Origin: an uncultured Paraprevotella sp.
GTDB lineage: Bacteria; Bacteroidota; Bacteroidia; Bacteroidales; Bacteroidaceae
Direction: 5' to 3'
Length of the DNA: 64,000 nt
NCBI GenBank assembly: GCA_944320765.1
Contig: CALUIS010000007.1
Span: 1-64,000 of the forward strand
A program made the translations under genes and the position numbers. The notes beneath the pieces are model-generated. The model saw only the letters and a program-made list of their open reading frames with translations. It had not been told where the DNA came from and searched no databases. Shown here in pieces: positions 34,462 through 42,782 of this stretch. Numbering within the stretch: the stretch's first letter is position 1; every line of letters starts with the position of its first letter.

Positions 34462-35130
34462 ATGCATAAGCAAGCACTCAGATATGCTTCAGCCATGAGA
34501 AAAAAATTCATTGACCGAATCCCGCAGAACACCCGCAAACCGGAAGGCTTTTGGAGAAGGACGCTACTCAGAAGTATAAATCATGACCATGCCGCATGGG
34601 CGCGATGGGGACTTTCACATCTGGATTGGCATCACACTTGGAACGTGCTGGACATCGGATGTGGAGGCGGAGCCAACATCGCCCGCATGATGTCATTGTG
34701 CCCGAAAGGTCTCATCTATGGCATTGACGCTTCGGAAGAAAGTGTCGATTCTTCCCGGAAATATAATCGTCCGGAACTGGACAAGCGATGCTTCATCTTG
34801 CAAGGAACGGTCGACTGCCTGCCTTTCGATGTAGACACATTTGATGTCATAACCGCGTTTGAGGCCCTCTATTCCTGGCCAGATCTGGAAAAAGCTTTTA
34901 GCGAAGTGTACAGGGTGCTAAAGCCCAATGGATACTTCATGATTTGCTGCGAGTCCAGCGATCCGTCCAATACCTTTTGGCCCGACCACAGAGAAGGACT
35001 GAAAGTATACCCTGCCGATGAAATCGAAGTTCTGCTTTCAAAAACCGGATTCATAGATATTCAGATATTCAAATCGGGAAAAGAAAGTATCTGCATCACT
35101 GCCCGCGAAGACAACGAAAGCGACTTTTAA
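34462..35130 (+). CDS. Class I SAM-dependent methyltransferase
   Basis: A 222-residue methyltransferase. VLDIGCGGGANIA (around 67-79) is motif I for SAM binding and DVITAFEALYSWPDLEKAF (around 130) contains the motif IV region. The substrate is not deducible; related proteins act on small molecules. The ATG at 34462 follows AGGAAGG too closely, so 34495 is an alternative start. It lies between the transporter and the convergent phosphopantetheinyl transferase gene, with no functional link visible. Confidence 0.85.
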   Translation: MHKQALRYASAMRKKFIDRIPQNTRKPEGFWRRTLLRSINHDHAAWARWGLSHLDWHHTWNVLDIGCGGGANIARMMSLCPKGLIYGIDASEESVDSSRKYNRPELDKRCFILQGTVDCLPFDVDTFDVITAFEALYSWPDLEKAFSEVYRVLKPNGYFMICCESSDPSNTFWPDHREGLKVYPADEIEVLLSKTGFIDIQIFKSGKESICITAREDNESDF

Positions 35131-35226
35131 GCTGTATGCGAAATTCGTCCACCTCATTCCGTAACCCGCCCGACACTCACCTTATTTACAGTCTCCAATA
35201 CCCGCTCTCTGAAAAACGGCAATTGC

Positions 35227-35871
35227 TCACAGCCGCCTGAAGACATAGGTCAGCACGAAATCCGCCGAAGTCTCGTAATGCACGGGGAACATGCCGGCCT
35301 TTCCGTCCTGCAGATGATAGAAAAGGGAGAAATCGCCCTCCCCGTCCGGGCGGACGGCGGAAGCCGGACAATGCAACCCCTCTACGGTCATATCCGTGCG
35401 GAAGTCAATGCCGTCCTCGTCCAATATCTTGAAGACAGCCTCCTTGGCCGACCAATGGAGCAGCATCTCATACGTGGTGTCGGCCTTCTCGTCCGGTCCT
35501 ATCAGCCGCTCCTTCAGCCGGACGATACGGTCCGAGAAAGCCTCAATGTCGATGCCTGTCTCATACTCTTCAGAAAACAGCACCGCCGCATATCCGGACG
35601 TATGGGAGATGGAAAGCTGCAAAGGACAGCCTGCAAAAAAAGGACGCCCGGAAACCCGGTAGCTGATAGGAAGCTCCTCTCCGGTCAAGGCATACACCAA
35701 CATACGCACGGCCAGATACTCCAGCCTCCGCTTAGGGGAAGCATAACGGGCAGCCTGTCCGCGATGATACTCTCCCAAAGGCAACATCCGGCACAACTCG
35801 TCAGGGGATTCCGTGATTTTCCATATCCCCCCCCATCCTTTTCCACACTCTATTTTCTGAAAAAACGGCAT
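35227..35871 (-). CDS. 4'-phosphopantetheinyl transferase superfamily protein
   Basis: A 214-residue Sfp-type enzyme that attaches the phosphopantetheine arm of CoA to a carrier protein. The diagnostic motifs GIDIE (around 111-115) and WSAKEAVFK (around 150-158) hold the magnesium and CoA ligands. The N-terminal segment has a GWGG stretch encoded by eight consecutive G on the coding strand (35827-35834), a slippage-prone site. It is the third gene of ssb-gldE-PPTase, spaced 11 bases from gldE. Bacteroidota usually carry one such enzyme for the fatty acid or polyketide carrier. Confidence 0.9.
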   Translation of the reverse strand: MPFFQKIECGKGWGGIWKITESPDELCRMLPLGEYHRGQAARYASPKRRLEYLAVRMLVYALTGEELPISYRVSGRPFFAGCPLQLSISHTSGYAAVLFSEEYETGIDIEAFSDRIVRLKERLIGPDEKADTTYEMLLHWSAKEAVFKILDEDGIDFRTDMTVEGLHCPASAVRPDGEGDFSLFYHLQDGKAGMFPVHYETSADFVLTYVFRRL

Positions 35872-35882
35872 GACTCCATCTC

Positions 35883-37244
35883 CTATGACTCGCTTCCTGA
35901 TTCAGGCAGTTCCGGAACACCCACTTTCACCTTGATTTTCAGGATGCGCCGGTTGTCCATCTCCAAGACCTCGAAACGGAAGTTCTTATACCGGATGACC
36001 TCATGAAGCGCGGGGAACTCGCCCTTCAGCTCCAACAACAGTCCGGCCAGCGTATCCGCCTCGCCTTCCACCTCCTCGAAAAAGTCATCGTCGACCTGCA
36101 TGACCTTGAAGAAGTCCGTCAGCAATATCTTGGCCTCGAAGACATAAGTGTCGGCACTCAGGCGCACATACTGCCGCTCGTCATCATCGTACTCGTCGTT
36201 GATTTCCCCGACAATCTCTTCTATGATGTCTTCCATCGTCACGATGCCGGAAGTCCCTCCGAACTCGTCGACGACAATGGCGATATGCACCTTGTTCTCC
36301 TGAAAGTCACTCAGCAGGTCATCTATCTTCTTGGTTTCCGGCACGAAATAGGCCGGACGGAGCAACGACTGCCAGCGAAAGTCGGACGGCTTGTCCAAAT
36401 GGGGCAACAAGTCCTTGATATAAAGTATGCCCTTTATATTGTCACGTGAATCCGCATACACGGGAATTCGCGAATAATTGCTTTCCACGATGCACTTCAA
36501 CACCTCCGGATAGGGAGTCTTGATGTCCAGATCCACGATGTCCATGCGGGGAGTCATGATTTCCTTGGCCATCTCTCCGCCAAAACGGATAATGCCCTCC
36601 AGCATGTTCTGCTCCTCCGCAATGTCTTTCTTGTCCGTCAGTTCCAGTGCCTGCTCCAACTCGTCCACCGAGATGGAACGGTTCTCCTTATGCACCACCT
36701 TCGTCGCCAGCTTCCTTGAACGCACCAGCAAGGATGCCACCGGCCAGAACAGCCTCTCCATCCCGCCCAACAACGGTGCCGCCACACGGCATAACCCCAA
36801 CGCATGCTGCGCGAAATAGATTTTCGGCATGATGTCGCCGAACAGCAAGACCAAAAGGATGAGCACCACCGTCACGCACAAGAACCCCAACCACTCATGT
36901 CCTCCAAAATTGACGGTCCGCTGAAAAAAGCAATCAAGCAGCATGACCACCGCCACATTCGCGAAATTGTTGGAAGTCAGTATGGTGGCAAGCAAACGGT
37001 CCGAGTCTTCCTTCAAGGAAAGAATCTTACGGTCTGAAAAGCGCTTGCTTTCCTTCATCGAGTCCACTTCGGCAGGAGACAAGGAAAAGAAAGCGATTTC
37101 CGCCGCCGACACTATGGCGGAAACGCCCAAAAGCAACACCGCCAACACCAAAACCACCACTGCTCCCGTATCGGGAGAATAAAACTCTATCTGATCAAAC
37201 AACGCCGGAAACCGGGATAAAAACGATTCTGAGTCCAAAACCAA
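35883..37244 (-). CDS. gldE: GldE-like CBS-domain membrane protein (HlyC/CorC family)
   Basis: A 453-residue protein with an N-terminal membrane domain of about three to four helices (DUF21-like, around 25-200), two CBS domains (MTPRMDIVDLD around 220, VDEFGGTSGIVTMEDIIEEIVGEI around 325) and a C-terminal CorC/HlyC domain. This architecture matches GldE, named in gliding Bacteroidota, and the broader CNNM-like transporters. The neighbours ssb and mutY are the usual GldE companions. Gliding genes gldD or gldA are not in the window, so a gliding role cannot be inferred here. Confidence 0.9.
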   Translation of the reverse strand: MVLDSESFLSRFPALFDQIEFYSPDTGAVVVLVLAVLLLGVSAIVSAAEIAFFSLSPAEVDSMKESKRFSDRKILSLKEDSDRLLATILTSNNFANVAVVMLLDCFFQRTVNFGGHEWLGFLCVTVVLILLVLLFGDIMPKIYFAQHALGLCRVAAPLLGGMERLFWPVASLLVRSRKLATKVVHKENRSISVDELEQALELTDKKDIAEEQNMLEGIIRFGGEMAKEIMTPRMDIVDLDIKTPYPEVLKCIVESNYSRIPVYADSRDNIKGILYIKDLLPHLDKPSDFRWQSLLRPAYFVPETKKIDDLLSDFQENKVHIAIVVDEFGGTSGIVTMEDIIEEIVGEINDEYDDDERQYVRLSADTYVFEAKILLTDFFKVMQVDDDFFEEVEGEADTLAGLLLELKGEFPALHEVIRYKNFRFEVLEMDNRRILKIKVKVGVPELPESGSES

Positions 37245-37260
37245 TCAATTAAGTTCAACA

Positions 37261-37686
37261 TTAAAACGGCAAATCCTCCTTGCCGCCTTGTCCTTGTGCG
37301 GACACGCCGCGTGAGGCAGATGCCGGAGCCGCCGCATTCGCTCCTCCGGAATTCCGGGGAGTGAGCATTTCCATATTGTCCGCAAACACCTCCGTAATAT
37401 ACCGCTTGACCCCGTTCTGGTCATCGTAAGAACGGGAACGGATTTTGCCTTCGATGAAAAGCTTGTCCCCTTTGTGGACATACTTCTCCGCCGTCTCGGC
37501 CAAACCTCTCCACAACACCACATTGTGCCACTCCGTGCGCTCCGGCACTTCCGTGCCGTTCTGCAGACGGTAGCCGCGCTCCGTTGTGGCCAAAGCCAAC
37601 GTGGCCACAGCCACACCATTATCCAAATAACGGACATCCGGGTCTTTCCCGACGTTGCCAATCAACATCACTTTATTCAAAGACAT
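37261..37686 (-). CDS. ssb: Single-stranded DNA-binding protein
   Basis: A 141-residue protein with an OB fold at the N-terminus (MSLNKVMLIGNVGKDPDVRYL) and a disordered Ala/Gly/Gln-rich tail ending in KEDLPF, the acidic tip to which replication and repair proteins bind. It coats single-stranded DNA. It begins about 25 bases downstream of a -7 element and precedes gldE by 16 bases. Standard length and content for the family. Confidence 0.96.
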   Translation of the reverse strand: MSLNKVMLIGNVGKDPDVRYLDNGVAVATLALATTERGYRLQNGTEVPERTEWHNVVLWRGLAETAEKYVHKGDKLFIEGKIRSRSYDDQNGVKRYITEVFADNMEMLTPRNSGGANAAAPASASRGVSAQGQGGKEDLPF

Positions 37687-37715
37687 GCTTTTTCTTTTTT
37701 AACTAAAAACCGTCC

Positions 37716-37723
37716 CAAAATTA
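37716..37723 (-). promoter_or_regulatory. Promoter of ssb-gldE-PPTase
   Basis: TAATTTTG on the minus strand matches TAnnTTTG. Confidence 0.65.
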
Positions 37724-37783
37724 ATAAATAAAACATCTTCCACCAACATTACGGGACATTTTTTCAAAAAATCCGCCCTGCCC

Positions 37784-38851
37784 TCACGTCAGACTGAAGC
37801 GTTCCAGCCACTTCGCCACCAGTCGGGGAAACGCGAACCCCGCAAGTTCCCCGGCCCGGACCCAAACGGCTTTCCTTCCCAAGTCGGCCGGCTTTTCCGG
37901 CAACTCCACCACCTGCAAGTCGCACACCAACGTGCGATGGGTCAGCTGATGGCGCACCCCTTCGCAGAGCAAGGTCCTCACCGCCTCTTTCCGGCATAAA
38001 GATACCGGCATCCCCTCAAGATCCCATAACCGTTCCGGAGGACAAGCCTCCTCCGTCTCCATCAGCCAAGGCTCATACAAGCCCTTCCAGATGTCGTTCC
38101 CCTCCCGGCGGAACAAAGCCGTCTCCCCGCCTACCTTTATATATATATAATGCAAATAACGCTCCTTCACCGCCAGTGAACGGGACTTGACGGGAAAATC
38201 CCGCACCCTGCCGTCACGGAACGCCACGCACCCGTCCGACAACGGGCATACCCCGCAATCCGCCCCCTTAGGCACGCACTGCATGGCCCCGAAATCCATC
38301 AAAGCCTGGTTGTATCCGGCCACCAGACCGGTTTCCGGCAACAATTCTTGGGCCAACGCCGCAAAATACTTTCTCCCGCGCCCGGTGTCAATCGGCTCTT
38401 CCACCCCGAAAAAGCGGGACAGCACACGGTAGACATTCCCGTCCACCACGGCATACGGCAACCCGAAAGCAAACGAGGCGATGGCCGCCGCCGTATAATC
38501 CCCCACTCCTTTCATCTTCCGGATGTCCGGATAAGTGTCGGGAAAGCCGCCCCGCTCCACCACCTGGCGCGCCGCCGCATGCAAGTTCCGCGCCCGGGAG
38601 TAATATCCCAGTCCCTGCCAGCATTTCAGCACCTCGTCCTCCGAAGCGGCCGCCAACGTCCCCACATCCGGGAAACGCTCCACAAAGCGCAAAAAATAAT
38701 CATGCCCCAGACTGACCCTCGTCTGCTGGAGGATAATCTCCGAAATCCAGACCACATAAGGGTCACGGGTGCCGCGCCATGGCAAAATCCTACCATTTTC
38801 ATGATACCACGCCAAGAGCCTGCAAGCAAAATCCGAACCGTCTTTTATCAT
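37784..38851 (-). CDS. mutY: A/G-specific adenine DNA glycosylase
   Basis: A 355-residue MutY. WISEIILQQTR (around 36-46) contains the catalytic glutamate, GVGDYTAAAIASFAF (around 114) is the helix-hairpin-helix, and the four iron-sulfur cysteines are in the CVPKGADCGVCPLSDGC region (around 192-208). A C-terminal Nudix-like domain recognises 8-oxoguanine. It removes adenine mispaired with 8-oxoG. The ATG at 38851 is chosen because 38 residues of the longer frame lie upstream of the promoter. It is divergent from the HU gene and upstream of ssb on the same strand. Confidence 0.96.
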   Translation of the reverse strand: MIKDGSDFACRLLAWYHENGRILPWRGTRDPYVVWISEIILQQTRVSLGHDYFLRFVERFPDVGTLAAASEDEVLKCWQGLGYYSRARNLHAAARQVVERGGFPDTYPDIRKMKGVGDYTAAAIASFAFGLPYAVVDGNVYRVLSRFFGVEEPIDTGRGRKYFAALAQELLPETGLVAGYNQALMDFGAMQCVPKGADCGVCPLSDGCVAFRDGRVRDFPVKSRSLAVKERYLHYIYIKVGGETALFRREGNDIWKGLYEPWLMETEEACPPERLWDLEGMPVSLCRKEAVRTLLCEGVRHQLTHRTLVCDLQVVELPEKPADLGRKAVWVRAGELAGFAFPRLVAKWLERFSLT

Positions 38852-38871
38852 GTCACAACGAATAAACAATG

Positions 38872-38879
38872 CAAAATTA
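38872..38879 (-). promoter_or_regulatory. Promoter of mutY
   Basis: TAATTTTG on the minus strand matches TAnnTTTG and excludes the upstream start. Confidence 0.6.
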
Positions 38880-38954
38880 AGTGTTTTAAGATGGCAAAAC
38901 GCAAAAAAAGGAGTTTTTTTCAGGGATATATTTTCTTTCCTTGCCAAAAAGCTA

Positions 38955-38962
38955 TATATTTG
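38955..38962 (+). promoter_or_regulatory. Promoter of the HU gene
   Basis: TATATTTG matches TAnnTTTG, about 50 bases before the ATG, back to back with the mutY promoter. Confidence 0.65.
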
Positions 38963-39015
38963 CATCTCAAAAAATTAGGAATTAGACAATTACAAACATT
39001 TATTTTTACAGAAAG

Positions 39016-39294
39016 ATGACAAAAGCAGAAATTGTAAACGAGATTTCCAAGAAGACGGGTATCGACAAAGCGACCGTACTGACTACAGTGGAAGCCTTTA
39101 TGGAATCAGTGAAGGAATCGTTGATCCAGAAAGAGGAAAACGTTTATCTTCGTGGCTTCGGAAGTTTCATCCTGAAGAAAAGAGCCAAGAAGACGGCCCG
39201 CAACATCTCCAAGAACACGACAATCATCATCGACGAGCACAATATCCCGGCCTTCAAGCCTGCCAAAGTATTTGTCGATGCCATCAAGAAGTAA
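39016..39294 (+). CDS. HU-family DNA-binding protein
   Basis: A 92-residue histone-like protein, about standard length. MTKAEIVNEISKKTGIDKATV starts the helical dimer body, RGFGSFILKKR is the strand segment before the arm, and the arm carries ARNISKNTTIIIDEHNIPAFKPA, including the proline that intercalates in DNA bends. It shapes the nucleoid. A 46-base gap separates it from the 29-residue mS38-like gene and the two are probably one transcript. Confidence 0.95.
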   Translation: MTKAEIVNEISKKTGIDKATVLTTVEAFMESVKESLIQKEENVYLRGFGSFILKKRAKKTARNISKNTTIIIDEHNIPAFKPAKVFVDAIKK

Positions 39295-39340
39295 TATAAG
39301 ATATAACACACATATTTATTAACTTATAAAATTTAAAGCT

Positions 39341-39430
39341 ATGCCAAGCGGAAAGAAAAAGAAAAGACACAAGATGGCTACACACAAGCGTAAGAAAAGA
39401 CTGAGAAAGAACAGACATAAGAGCAAGTAG
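39341..39430 (+). CDS. 29-residue AURKAIP1/COX24 (mS38-like) ribosome-associated protein
   Basis: Too short for most gene finders, this ATG-initiated frame encodes 29 residues, more than half Lys or Arg, including MPSGKKKKRHKMATHKRKKR. This is the pattern of the AURKAIP1/COX24 family, whose mitochondrial member mS38 is a small-subunit ribosomal protein and which occurs as a stand-alone short protein throughout Bacteroidota. It probably binds rRNA. It lies between HU and RNase G and is followed by an intrinsic terminator. Confidence 0.8.
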   Translation: MPSGKKKKRHKMATHKRKKRLRKNRHKSK

Positions 39431-39457
39431 CCAACGCTTGTCTGTAAAGTGAATAAG

Positions 39458-39507
39458 GAACAAACTTGGACGGGCTCTTTTATAGATTCCGACAAGTTTG
39501 TTCTTTG
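39458..39507 (+). terminator. Terminator after the mS38-like gene
   Basis: GAACAAACTTG (39458-39468) and CAAGTTTGTTC (39493-39503) form an 11-pair stem followed by TTTG. Confidence 0.8.
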
Positions 39508-39548
39508 TATAGGCAAGGCTAAATGAATCAAACCGTAAAAACAAAAGA

Positions 39549-41126
39549 ATGACAAGCGAAGTTATAGTAGACGTTCAACCCAAGGAAATCTCCATCGCAC
39601 TGCTGGAAGACAAAAGGCTCGTGGAGTTTCAGAAAGAAGGGCGCGAGGCCTCTTTCGTCGTGGGAAACATCTACCTGGCAAAGGTCAGGAAACTGATGCC
39701 GGGCCTGAACGCATGCTTTGTGAATGTGGGCTATGAGCGCGACGCCTTCTTGCATTACCTTGATTTAGGCCCGAAATTCAACTCTTACACCAAATACCTC
39801 AAGCAAGTCACCAGCGACAAGAAAAAGCTGTACCCGATAGCCAAAGCCTCCAACCTTCCCGACCTGGAGAAGGAAGGAAGCGTGCAGACCACCCTGCAGC
39901 AAGGGCAGGAAATCTTGGTGCAGATTGTCAAAGAACCCATCTCAACCAAAGGGCCGCGCCTGACATGCGAGCTGTCCTTCCCCGGACGATTCCTGGTGCT
40001 GATGCCTTTCCAAGACAAGGTGTCAGTGTCTTCCAAAATCAAATCCGCCGAGGAACGTGCGCGGTTGAAACAGCTCATACAGAGCATCAAGCCCAAGAAC
40101 TTCGGCGTCATCGTCCGCACGGTGGCCGAAGGGAAGCGCGTGGCCGAACTTGACTCCGAACTCAAAGTCCTGCTCAAAAGATGCGAGGACACTTTCATCA
40201 AAGCCCAAAAGGCCTCCAAACTGCCGGCCATGGTTTTCGAGGAAACCAGCCGCACGGTGGCCATGCTGCGGGATTTGTTCAACCCGTCGTATGAGAACAT
40301 TTACATCAACGACACGAGTGTATTCAACGAAGTCAAGAACTACGTCACGCTGATTGCCCCGGAAAGCGCGGGCATCGTGAAGCAATACACGGGAAAGCTC
40401 CCTATCTTTGACAACTTTGACGTGACCAAACAGATCAAGTCCTCATTCGGAAAAACCGTATCTTACAAGCATGGGGCTTATCTGATCATCGAGCATACGG
40501 AAGCATTGCATGTCGTGGACGTCAACAGCGGAAACCGCTCCAAATCAAAGGACGGACAAGAAGCCAACGCCCTGGACGTCAACCTCGGGGCGGCGGACGA
40601 ACTGGCCCGCCAATTGCGGCTCCGCGACATGGGAGGTATCATTGTGGTGGACTTTATCGACATGAACCTGGCGGAAGACCGGCAGAAACTGTACGAACGC
40701 ATGTGCGAGAACATGAAGAAGGACCGCGCCCGCCACAACATCCTGCCGCTGAGCAAATTCGGCCTGATGCAGATTACGCGCCAACGGGTGCGCCCGGTCA
40801 TGGATGTCAATGTGGATGAGGTCTGCCCCACGTGTTTCGGCAAGGGCACCATCAAGTCCAGCTTCCTGTTCACCGACGTGTTGGAGAGCAAGATACGCAT
40901 GATGGCCCAAAAGCTGGACATCAAGAATTTCACGCTCCACGTGCATCCCTACGTGGCGGCCTACATCAACCAGGGCATCGTCTCGCTGAAACGCAAATGG
41001 CAGATGAAGTACGGGTTCGGGCTGAAAGTGATACCCAGCCAGAAACTGGGCTTCCTCCAGTATGAGTTCTACGACAAGCACGGGCAGGAAATCGACATGA
41101 AAGAAGAAATCGAAATCAAGCATTGA
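39549..41126 (+). CDS. rng: Ribonuclease E/G
   Basis: A 525-residue RNase G-type enzyme with an S1 RNA-binding part in the first 130 residues (GNIYLAKVRKLMPGLNACFVNVGYERDAFLHY), an RNase-H-like core with the catalytic aspartates in VDVNSGNRSK and VVDFIDMNL, and the zinc-link cysteines in VCPTCFGKG (around 425). It cleaves AU-rich single-stranded RNA, processing rRNA and mRNA. There is no long unstructured C-terminal scaffold as in E. coli RNase E. A clear terminator follows at 41132. Confidence 0.95.
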   Translation: MTSEVIVDVQPKEISIALLEDKRLVEFQKEGREASFVVGNIYLAKVRKLMPGLNACFVNVGYERDAFLHYLDLGPKFNSYTKYLKQVTSDKKKLYPIAKASNLPDLEKEGSVQTTLQQGQEILVQIVKEPISTKGPRLTCELSFPGRFLVLMPFQDKVSVSSKIKSAEERARLKQLIQSIKPKNFGVIVRTVAEGKRVAELDSELKVLLKRCEDTFIKAQKASKLPAMVFEETSRTVAMLRDLFNPSYENIYINDTSVFNEVKNYVTLIAPESAGIVKQYTGKLPIFDNFDVTKQIKSSFGKTVSYKHGAYLIIEHTEALHVVDVNSGNRSKSKDGQEANALDVNLGAADELARQLRLRDMGGIIVVDFIDMNLAEDRQKLYERMCENMKKDRARHNILPLSKFGLMQITRQRVRPVMDVNVDEVCPTCFGKGTIKSSFLFTDVLESKIRMMAQKLDIKNFTLHVHPYVAAYINQGIVSLKRKWQMKYGFGLKVIPSQKLGFLQYEFYDKHGQEIDMKEEIEIKH

Positions 41127-41131
41127 CAGGA

Positions 41132-41175
41132 AAAGGTTGCCTCCGCGAAGAAAACGGGACGGCAACCTTTCTTGT
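41132..41175 (+). terminator. Terminator after rng
   Basis: AAAGGTTGCC (41132-41141) and GGCAACCTTT (41161-41170) form a ten-pair stem with T-rich tail; it is also placed to end the convergent esterase transcript. Confidence 0.85.
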
Positions 41176-41199
41176 ATCCTCTCCACATGCCCTGTCCTC

Positions 41200-42657
41200 T
41201 CACGAGCCGGCCAAGGCCTTCCTCACCTCCTCCGCCATCACGGCCGCCCCTTGGGCGTTCGGGTGAATCCCGTCGGGGATGAACCATTCCCGGTGTCCGT
41301 CGAACACGGAATGAAGGTCTATCACCTTCAGCCCGTTCTTTTCCGCCAGGCGCCGGAGCATCGGGATGACGCCGTTGACAATCACGCTGTCCGAGATGTC
41401 GAAAGAAGAGGTCATGGCCTTCACCGGATAGGCCAGATAGATGTCCGGGCGGGAAGGCAGGGCCTTGTACTCGTCAATCATCTGCTGGGCGTCCTGCATG
41501 AACTCATCCTTGTACTTCCAGTTCTGCGGCTTGCTGTCGTTCGTCCCCAGCTTGATGACCACGATGTCCGGATTGAACTCCTTGCTCAGCCGGTAAGCGT
41601 CGTTCGCCATGTAAGGGCAGTCCCCCTTCTTCAGCATTGTATGCCCGCTCACCCCGAAATTCTTCACGACATACCCGTCTCCCAGCTTCCGCCCCAGCAC
41701 GGCAGGATAGCCGTTCGTCTCGCTCAGGGCGATGCCGTAGCCGTCCGTGATGCTGTTCCCCACGCAAGCCACGCGGACCGCGTCCTTGTCCGGAGCCTTC
41801 AGCCCCTCCAGCCATTCCGCCAGGTCGGAGAGCATCTGCCCGTGGTGGGCGAAAGAGGGATTGAACCCCCATCCGTGTCCGCCGTCCGGATAGACATGCA
41901 GGGCCACAGGCACCTCGGCCTGCGACAGTGCCGTGAAATACCGGATGGAATTCGACACCGGCACTCCCAGGTCGTCCGCTGACAGCAACAATATGACCGG
42001 CGGGGTCAGATGCCGCCGCACGTGACGCTCGTTGGAATGGCGGAGCCGGCTCTCGTCCGACGGCTCCCCGCCCAGCAAAGCCCGGACAGACCCTTCGTGC
42101 GTCTCGCCCCGCCCCATCGTGATGACAGGATAGAACAGGATCTGGAAGTCCGGCCGTGCGTCGAACGGGGCCTGGGTCGCCAGCGTGGATGCCAGATGCC
42201 CGCCGGCCGAGAAGCCCATGACACCCACGTCATACGGGTTCACACGCCATTCCCCCGCATGGCGGCGTATGACGCGCATGGCCTCCTGCGCGTCGCTGGC
42301 CGGCACCCCGGGATGCCCGTACGGCAGGCGGTATTTCAGCACCGCATAAGCGATGCCCTGCCCGTTGAAGAAGGACGCCCAGTCATACCCTTCATGGTCC
42401 AGGGAAAGGAACTCATACCCGCCGCCCGGGAAGGCCAGCACCATCCGCCCCGTCATCTTGGACGAATCGGGCAGGAACACCCGCATCTCCGGCGAATAGA
42501 TGCCTTCCGCCCGGTTCTCAGGACCTCCGTCCCGTCCATTGCTGTCGGGCAAGCCCTGTTCCCACAACTTCACGTCAAACCGCGCCTGTGCGCACATCCC
42601 CACAGGCCACACCATCAAAAGTCCCCCAAGAAGACCCGTCCAAAAACGTCTTTTCAT
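41200..42657 (-). CDS. Two-domain secreted esterase: alpha/beta hydrolase plus SGNH/GDSL hydrolase
   Basis: The 485-residue protein has a signal peptide (LLGGLLMVWPVGMCAQA). Residues about 25-275 are an alpha/beta hydrolase of the acetylxylan-esterase/BD-FAE type: FPGGGYEFLS oxyanion loop, GFSAGGH nucleophile (around 150) and HGWGF histidine. From about 290 a GDSL/SGNH esterase domain follows: VGNSITDGYG (block I), GVSGHTM (II), LGTNDSKP (III) and DGIHPNAQG (V). Both are probably deacetylases for plant or host polysaccharides. The fusion of two unrelated folds suggests sequential or complementary deacetylation of one substrate. Confidence 0.88.
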   Translation of the reverse strand: MKRRFWTGLLGGLLMVWPVGMCAQARFDVKLWEQGLPDSNGRDGGPENRAEGIYSPEMRVFLPDSSKMTGRMVLAFPGGGYEFLSLDHEGYDWASFFNGQGIAYAVLKYRLPYGHPGVPASDAQEAMRVIRRHAGEWRVNPYDVGVMGFSAGGHLASTLATQAPFDARPDFQILFYPVITMGRGETHEGSVRALLGGEPSDESRLRHSNERHVRRHLTPPVILLLSADDLGVPVSNSIRYFTALSQAEVPVALHVYPDGGHGWGFNPSFAHHGQMLSDLAEWLEGLKAPDKDAVRVACVGNSITDGYGIALSETNGYPAVLGRKLGDGYVVKNFGVSGHTMLKKGDCPYMANDAYRLSKEFNPDIVVIKLGTNDSKPQNWKYKDEFMQDAQQMIDEYKALPSRPDIYLAYPVKAMTSSFDISDSVIVNGVIPMLRRLAEKNGLKVIDLHSVFDGHREWFIPDGIHPNAQGAAVMAEEVRKALAGS

Positions 42658-42691
42658 ATCATTCAGCTTAAGTAGAAAAACAAATCAGGGA

Positions 42692-42699
42692 CAAAAATA
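42692..42699 (-). promoter_or_regulatory. Promoter of the two-domain esterase gene
   Basis: TATTTTTG on the minus strand matches TAnnTTTG, 35 bases before the ATG. Confidence 0.55.
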
Positions 42700-42752
42700 C
42701 GAATAATAGTCTTATGATGCAGGTTTTATTTGCATTTACTCTCCAAAATCCG

Positions 42753-42760
42753 TATATTCG
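42753..42760 (+). promoter_or_regulatory. Promoter of the GH25 gene
   Basis: TATATTCG differs from TAnnTTTG at one base; a TTTG at about 42730 gives the right -33 spacing. Confidence 0.45.
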
Positions 42761-42782
42761 CGCTGTAATTCATCCATGAAGC

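Noticed and set aside
38852..38965. N-terminal extension of MutY
   Set aside because: It lies upstream of the promoter and has no similarity to the family N-terminus.
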